A DNA stretch of 64,000 nucleotides, from positions 1 through 64,000 of the forward strand of contig NZ_NOXT01000114.1 of the NCBI RefSeq assembly GCF_002251755.1, in the 5' to 3' direction. Source of the stretch: Sandarakinorhabdus cyanobacteriorum (GTDB taxonomy: Bacteria > Pseudomonadota > Alphaproteobacteria > Sphingomonadales > Sphingomonadaceae). The notes under the pieces were generated by a model that worked only from the letters and a program-made list of their open reading frames with translations, did not search any database and was not told where the DNA came from. How positions within the stretch are numbered: the stretch's first letter is position 1; the number at the start of each line of letters is the position of its first letter. This document shows positions 59,609 to 64,000 of this stretch, in pieces. A program made the translations under genes and the position numbers.

Positions 59609-60213
59609 GCCTGCCGCCCGAACCGGCGTTGCCGTTGGCCTGGCCGGTTGATCATCGCCCCGAACGCCTGGCCATCACCGCAGCCAACCAGTCGGCCGCG
59701 GCCTGGCTGGCCACCCCTGGCCTGTGGCCGGTGCCGGTGACGTTGCTGATCGGGCCGGAAGGCAGCGGCAAGTCGCACCTGGCCGGCTGGTTCGCCGCCC
59801 GCACCCAGGCCCGCATCATCGAACAGGCCGAAACCCGCGATCCCGAAAGCCTGTTCCATGCCTGGAACGCCGCCACCCGCGACACGCCGCTGCTGCTCAC
59901 CAGCCGGCTCGTCCCGCGCGATTGGGGCCATGGTCTGCCCGATCTCGCCAGCCGGCTGGGTGCCACGCCGCAGGTGCGGTTGGGCGAGCCGGATGATGAG
60001 CTGCTTGCCGCCGTGCTGGCCAAGCTGTTTGCCGAACGCGGCATCAAGGTGGGCGATGATCTGATCCGCTGGCTGCTGGTGCGGATGGAGCGCAGCCTGA
60101 GCGCGGCGCAGTCGGTTGTGGCGGCGCTGGATGCCGAAGCGCTGGCCCGGCGCCGGGCCATCACCATCCCGCTGGCGCGCGAGGTGATCGATGGCCAGTT
60201 CAGCCTGTTTTGA
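59605..60213 (+). CDS. hdaA: HdaA, DnaA-related regulator of replication initiation
   Basis: This 202-residue protein resembles the ATPase part of DnaA and stimulates hydrolysis of DnaA-ATP on the sliding clamp. It has a Walker A loop (LIGPEGSGKSHL), PESLFHAWNAA, LLLTSRLVPRDWG, a sensor-like DLASRLGATPQV segment and a C-terminal arginine-rich lid (LVRMERSLSAAQSVV). The usual N-terminal clamp motif QxxLPL is degenerate (PEPALPLAWP), while the last five residues are QFSLF, which fits the clamp-binding consensus. It is followed by ppk after 31 bases. Confidence 0.85.
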   Translation: MSLPPEPALPLAWPVDHRPERLAITAANQSAAAWLATPGLWPVPVTLLIGPEGSGKSHLAGWFAARTQARIIEQAETRDPESLFHAWNAATRDTPLLLTSRLVPRDWGHGLPDLASRLGATPQVRLGEPDDELLAAVLAKLFAERGIKVGDDLIRWLLVRMERSLSAAQSVVAALDAEALARRRAITIPLAREVIDGQFSLF

Positions 60214-60244
60214 CGCTGCAACAAGCCTGCCGTAGAAGACGTAC

Positions 60245-62416
60245 ATGGCCCCCACACCCGCCCCCCAGCTCAGCCCGGCAGAGCGCTATATCAACCGCGA
60301 ACTGTCGTGGCTGTCGTTCAACGATCGCGTGCTGGCCGAAGCGATGAACCGCGCCCACCCGCTGCTGGAACGGCTGCGCTTCCTGTCGATTTCGGGGAAC
60401 AATCTTGATGAATTCTTCATGGTGCGTGTCGCCGGCCTGCGCGGCCAGGTGCGCGGCAACATCGATACGCTGAGCGCCGATGGCCTGACCCCGGCGCAGC
60501 AATTGGCCGCGATTGCCGAACAGGCCGACCGGCTGATGGAAGACCAGCAGGCGGTGTGGGCCAAGCTGATCAAGGAACTGGCCCGCGCCGATTTCCATGT
60601 CATCACCGCCGACAGGTTGACCAAGGCGGAACGGCAATGGCTGGAAAGCCATTTCCTCGATCAGATTTTCCCGGTGTTGACGCCCCAGGCCATTGATCCG
60701 GCGCATCCGTTTCCCTTCATCCCCAACAAGGGCTTTTCGCTCATCCTCGAACTGCGCCGCCAATCGGATGAGGAGCTGCTGCGCGCGCTGTTGATGTTGC
60801 CGGCGATGCTGCCGCGCTTCATCCGCCTGCCGGGCCGGGCGATGCGCTGGATTTCCCTTGAAAACACCATCCGCGCCTTCTTCAACCAGCTCTTCCCCGG
60901 CTATGAGCTGGTGGGCGACGGCGTGTTTCGCGTCATCCGCGACAGCGATATCGAAGTGGAGGAAGAGGCCGAAGACCTTGTCCGCTTCTACCAGACCGCG
61001 CTCAAGCGGCGGCGGCGCGGCGAGGTGATCCACCTGACCATGGAGGAGACGACCCCGGCCAATCTGCATGCGCTGGTGCAGGGGCAGCTGGGGGTGGAGG
61101 ATCGCGACACTATCCTGGTCTCGGGCGTGCTCGGCATCAATGATCTGGCGCTGCTGGTGGAGGAAGACCGGCCCGACCTGAAGTTTGAACCGCACACGCC
61201 GCGCTTCCCGGAACGCATCCGCGAACATGGCGGCGATTGTTTTGCGGCCATCCGTGCCAAGGATCTGGTGGTCCACCATCCGTATGAAAGCTTCGAGGTG
61301 GTGCTGGCCTTCCTGCGCCAGGCCGCGGCCGATCCCGATGTGATTGCCATCAAGCAGACGCTGTATCGTGCCGGCAAGAACAGCCCGATCGTGCGCGCCC
61401 TGATCGACGCGGCCGAGGCCGGCAAATCGGTGACGGCGGTGGTGGAGCTCAAGGCCCGGTTCGACGAGGAGCAGAATATCCGCTGGGCCAGCGAGCTGGA
61501 GCGGGCCGGCGTGCAGGTCGTCTATGGCTTTGTCGAATGGAAGACCCACGCCAAGCTCAGCATGGTGGTGCGCCGCGAAGGGGCGGCGATCCGCACCTAT
61601 GTCCACTTCGGCACCGGCAATTATCACCCGATCACGGCGCGCATCTACACTGATCTGTCCTTCTTCACCGCCGATCCGCGCCTCGCCCGCGATGCGGCGC
61701 AGGTGATGAACTATATCACCGGTTATGTGCAGCCGACCCGGCTGGAAAAGCTGGGCATGGCGCCGCTGGCCATGCGTGACCGGCTCTATGGCCTGATCGA
61801 CGAGGAAATCGCCCATGCCAGGGCCGGGCGGCCGGCGGCAATCTGGGTCAAGCTGAACAGCCTTGTCGACACCGGCATCATCGACAAGCTGTATGACGCC
61901 AGCCGCGCCGGGGTGGAGATTGATCTGATCGTGCGCGGCATCTGCTGCCTGCGGCCCGGCGTGCCCGGCCTGTCCGACAATATCCGCGTCCGCTCGGTGA
62001 TCGGCCGCTTCCTCGAACACAGCCGCATCTATGTCTTTGGCGGCGGCCATGAATTGCCCAGCCGCAAGGCGCTTGTGTTCATCAGCTCGGCCGACTGGAT
62101 GCCGCGCAACCTTGATCGCCGGGTGGAGATCATGGTGCCGATCGAGAATCCCACCGTCCATGCCCAGGTGCTGGATCAGGTGATGGTCGCCAATCTGAAG
62201 GACAATCAGCAGAGCTGGGAAATGGACGCCGCCGGCCGTTATGCCCGCGTGGCCGCCGACCGGGACGATCCGTTCAACCTCCACCGCTATTTCATGACCA
62301 ACCCCTCCCTGTCGGGCCGCGGCCATATGCGCGATGCCACTTCCGTGCCAGTGCTGCTGCTGCCCGAGGAGGAGGATGAACTGACCGATGCGACCGATGC
62401 CGCCGGGATTGCCTGA
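60245..62416 (+). CDS. ppk: Polyphosphate kinase 1
   Basis: This 723-residue enzyme makes long polyphosphate from ATP reversibly. It opens with [19 protein letters not shown]. The autophosphorylated His435 is in [10 protein letters not shown], and His592 is in [13 protein letters not shown]; both numbers coincide with E. coli. Other blocks are [20 protein letters not shown] and [13 protein letters not shown]. The stop lies inside the start region of ppx. Confidence 0.97.
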   Translation: MAPTPAPQLSPAERYINRELSWLSFNDRVLAEAMNRAHPLLERLRFLSISGNNLDEFFMVRVAGLRGQVRGNIDTLSADGLTPAQQLAAIAEQADRLMEDQQAVWAKLIKELARADFHVITADRLTKAERQWLESHFLDQIFPVLTPQAIDPAHPFPFIPNKGFSLILELRRQSDEELLRALLMLPAMLPRFIRLPGRAMRWISLENTIRAFFNQLFPGYELVGDGVFRVIRDSDIEVEEEAEDLVRFYQTALKRRRRGEVIHLTMEETTPANLHALVQGQLGVEDRDTILVSGVLGINDLALLVEEDRPDLKFEPHTPRFPERIREHGGDCFAAIRAKDLVVHHPYESFEVVLAFLRQAAADPDVIAIKQTLYRAGKNSPIVRALIDAAEAGKSVTAVVELKARFDEEQNIRWASELERAGVQVVYGFVEWKTHAKLSMVVRREGAAIRTYVHFGTGNYHPITARIYTDLSFFTADPRLARDAAQVMNYITGYVQPTRLEKLGMAPLAMRDRLYGLIDEEIAHARAGRPAAIWVKLNSLVDTGIIDKLYDASRAGVEIDLIVRGICCLRPGVPGLSDNIRVRSVIGRFLEHSRIYVFGGGHELPSRKALVFISSADWMPRNLDRRVEIMVPIENPTVHAQVLDQVMVANLKDNQQSWEMDAAGRYARVAADRDDPFNLHRYFMTNPSLSGRGHMRDATSVPVLLLPEEEDELTDATDAAGIA

Positions 62417-63932
62417 CACGATGCTGGGCCTGGCGCGACGGGTGGGATTGGCGGCGGCTCCGGCGGGGGACGACCGCTGCGCCATCATCGACATCGGCAG
62501 CAACAGCATCCGCCTTGTCGTCTACCAGGGGCGGACCCGCATCCCGGCCACCATGTTCAACGAAAAGGTGATGGCGGGATTGGGGCGTGGGCTCGCCGCC
62601 AACGGCAAATTGTCGGACGCGTCGATGGATGTGGCGGTCGCCGGCCTCCGCCGCTTTGCCGCGCTCACCCGTGCCATGGGCATCGCCAATGTGCGCACCG
62701 TGGCCACGGCGGCCGTGCGCGAGGCGAAGAACGGCGCCGCCTTCATCGCCCGGGTGGCGGCAGAATGTGGGCTTGCGATCGAAACCATCGATGGCGAGGC
62801 CGAAGCCCGCGGCGCGGCGCTGGGGCTGGTGTCGGGCATTCCCGATGCCGATGGCGTGGTCGGCGATCTGGGCGGCGGCAGCCTGGAACTGATCCGGGTG
62901 AAGGGTGGCGAGATGGGCCACCGCATCTCGCTGCCGATCGGCGCGCTGCGGCTCGACGCGGTCAGAAAGCGCGACCGGCGGGCGCTGGGTCCGTTCATTG
63001 CCAAGGCGCTGGACCAGGTCGGCTGGGCCGACGAGGGGCGGGGCCGGCCCTTCTACATGGTCGGTGGTTCGTGGCGGGCGCTGGCGCAGATCCATATCTG
63101 GACCAGCGACCATCCGCTGCCGATCGTGCACCAATATGAAATGCCGGCCGACGCGCCGGGCAAATTGTTCCGCAGCCTGTCGCACACCGATCTCGCCACG
63201 TTGAAGGCGGTGCCGCATCTGTCGACCAGCCGGCTGCCGTCGCTGCCGGGCGCTGCCATGCTGCTGGCCGCCGTCGTCAAGAAACTGGGCTCATCCAGCG
63301 TCATCGCTTCGGGCTTTGGCCTGCGCGAAGGCCTGTTGTTCGCCGATCTGCCGCCCGAGGTGCGCAGCCTTGATCCGCTGATCGAGGCGGCGCGGGCCGA
63401 AGGCGCCCGCCAGGGCCGCTTCCCCGAACATGGCGACATGCTGTTCGACTGGATGGACCCGCTGTTTGCCGATGAACCGGCCGGCCAGCGGCGGTTGCGG
63501 CTGGCGGCGTGCCTGTTGTCAGACATCGCCTGGCGCGCCCACCCGGATTTCCGCCCCGAACGCGGTGTCGATGTGGCGCTGCACGGCAACTGGGTGGCAG
63601 TCACGGCCGCAGAGCGGGCGGCGCTGGCCTGTGCGCTGCACCATAACTTTGGCGGCAGCGCCGATGCACCGATCATGGCGACGCTGGCCCGGCTGGCGCC
63701 GCCACCGCTGCTCGCCCGCGCCCGCATCTGGGGCCTTGCCCTTCGGCTGGGCCAGCGGCTCACCGGCGGCACCGCCGTCGCGCTCGCTGCCAGCCGGCTG
63801 GAACGGGCCGGCGATGCGGTGCAGCTGCGCCTTGGCCCCGGCCATGCCGATCTCGCTGGCGATGCCGTGCAGCGGCGGCTGAAGCTGCTGGGCAATGGTC
63901 TTGGCCTTGGGTCGCGGTTGGTGACCGGCTGA
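62388..63932 (+). CDS. ppx: Exopolyphosphatase / GppA family
   Basis: This 514-residue Ppx/GppA phosphatase degrades polyphosphate or pppGpp. It has [17 protein letters not shown] near the start, [15 protein letters not shown], the phosphate loop [14 protein letters not shown], and a C-terminal HD-like region ([12 protein letters not shown]). ATG 62388 overlaps ppk by 29 bases; ATG 62421 is an alternative with no overlap, and neither has a strong ribosome site. It ends with TGATG overlap to the DJ-1 gene. Confidence 0.92.
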   Translation: MRPMPPGLPDTMLGLARRVGLAAAPAGDDRCAIIDIGSNSIRLVVYQGRTRIPATMFNEKVMAGLGRGLAANGKLSDASMDVAVAGLRRFAALTRAMGIANVRTVATAAVREAKNGAAFIARVAAECGLAIETIDGEAEARGAALGLVSGIPDADGVVGDLGGGSLELIRVKGGEMGHRISLPIGALRLDAVRKRDRRALGPFIAKALDQVGWADEGRGRPFYMVGGSWRALAQIHIWTSDHPLPIVHQYEMPADAPGKLFRSLSHTDLATLKAVPHLSTSRLPSLPGAAMLLAAVVKKLGSSSVIASGFGLREGLLFADLPPEVRSLDPLIEAARAEGARQGRFPEHGDMLFDWMDPLFADEPAGQRRLRLAACLLSDIAWRAHPDFRPERGVDVALHGNWVAVTAAERAALACALHHNFGGSADAPIMATLARLAPPPLLARARIWGLALRLGQRLTGGTAVALAASRLERAGDAVQLRLGPGHADLAGDAVQRRLKLLGNGLGLGSRLVTG

Positions 63933-64000
63933 TGCAGGTTGCGATCCTCACCTTTGCCGGCTTCAACGAGATTGACAGTTTCGTTGCCGCCGCGATCCTC
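63932..64000 (+). CDS. DJ-1/PfpI family protein, partial at window end
   Basis: Only the first 23 codons are present: [20 protein letters not shown] is typical of a DJ-1/PfpI glutamine-amidotransferase-like fold, whose first strand and the conserved Glu/Asp region appear here. The ATG overlaps the ppx stop (TGATG). The rest lies beyond the window. Confidence 0.7.
   Translation, partial: MQVAILTFAGFNEIDSFVAAAIL

Noticed and set aside
60200-62509. A 769-codon minus-strand open frame
   Set aside because: It lies antisense to ppk, whose catalytic motifs are unambiguous.

Overview
The window is GC-rich (about two-thirds by eye), densely packed chromosomal DNA from an alphaproteobacterium, most likely a sphingomonad (Sphingomonadales); the genus is not resolved. 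Supporting signs are the TonB receptor / SapC / tryptophan-halogenase sugar locus, a LuxR-type HTH fused to DUF4019, a DUF2842 gene, HdaA next to polyphosphate genes, and the zapA-6S RNA-fau arrangement. There is no prophage, insertion sequence, CRISPR array or rRNA operon, and no gene-free stretch longer than about 215 bases.

Layout. 1-13485: a carbohydrate (probably beta-glucoside) utilisation locus. It holds a broken TonB-dependent receptor, two flavin-dependent halogenase homologues flanking a SapC protein and a cupin/JmjC-like protein, a LacI repressor, an MFS transporter, a secreted GH3 beta-glucosidase behind a LacI-type operator, and a FucP/GluP-type sugar transporter. 13503-25155: mixed housekeeping and orphan genes: tRNA-Ala(CGC), M20 amidohydrolase, HI0933-type flavoprotein, nitroreductase, a secreted orphan, a membrane-anchored HTH protein, two Rap1a/Tai-like secreted proteins behind a dienelactone hydrolase, tesB and an Nramp-like transporter, tRNA-Asp(GTC), chorismate mutase, DUF2842, 5-FCL, 6S RNA and zapA. 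25352-32102: central carbon cluster tkt-gap-pgk-fba, then thiE and an inositol monophosphatase. 32230-37977: respiratory complex I genes nuoABCD, NTF2-like, cupin, nuoE, two tiny membrane proteins, nuoF; nuoG-N do not follow. 38192-45768: gyrA, a YhhN family gene, a secreted repeat protein, guaB, rsmB. 46261-51947 (minus strand): the classic lptD-surA-pdxA-rsmA block. 52050-58291: pepA, ndk, a Tat-exported esterase, a secreted orphan, and purM-purN, with PurN fused to an MmcQ/YjbR domain. 58373-64000: DUF2066-like gene, hdaA, ppk, ppx and the start of a DJ-1/PfpI gene.

How the genes work together. The first 13.5 kb plausibly takes up, hydrolyses and imports a glucoside under LacI control, but its receptor carries an in-frame amber codon and has lost its N-terminus, so uptake may be impaired or served elsewhere. 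The tkt-fba block supplies the lower glycolytic and pentose-phosphate steps. Many adjacent genes overlap by ATGA, GTGA or TGATG, implying translational coupling. The most unusual points are four non-canonical ORFs inside a truncated nuo operon, the PurN-MmcQ fusion, an HdaA whose clamp-binding motif appears to have moved to the C-terminus, an in-frame threefold repeat at the lptD 3' end, and Nramp metal-site substitutions.
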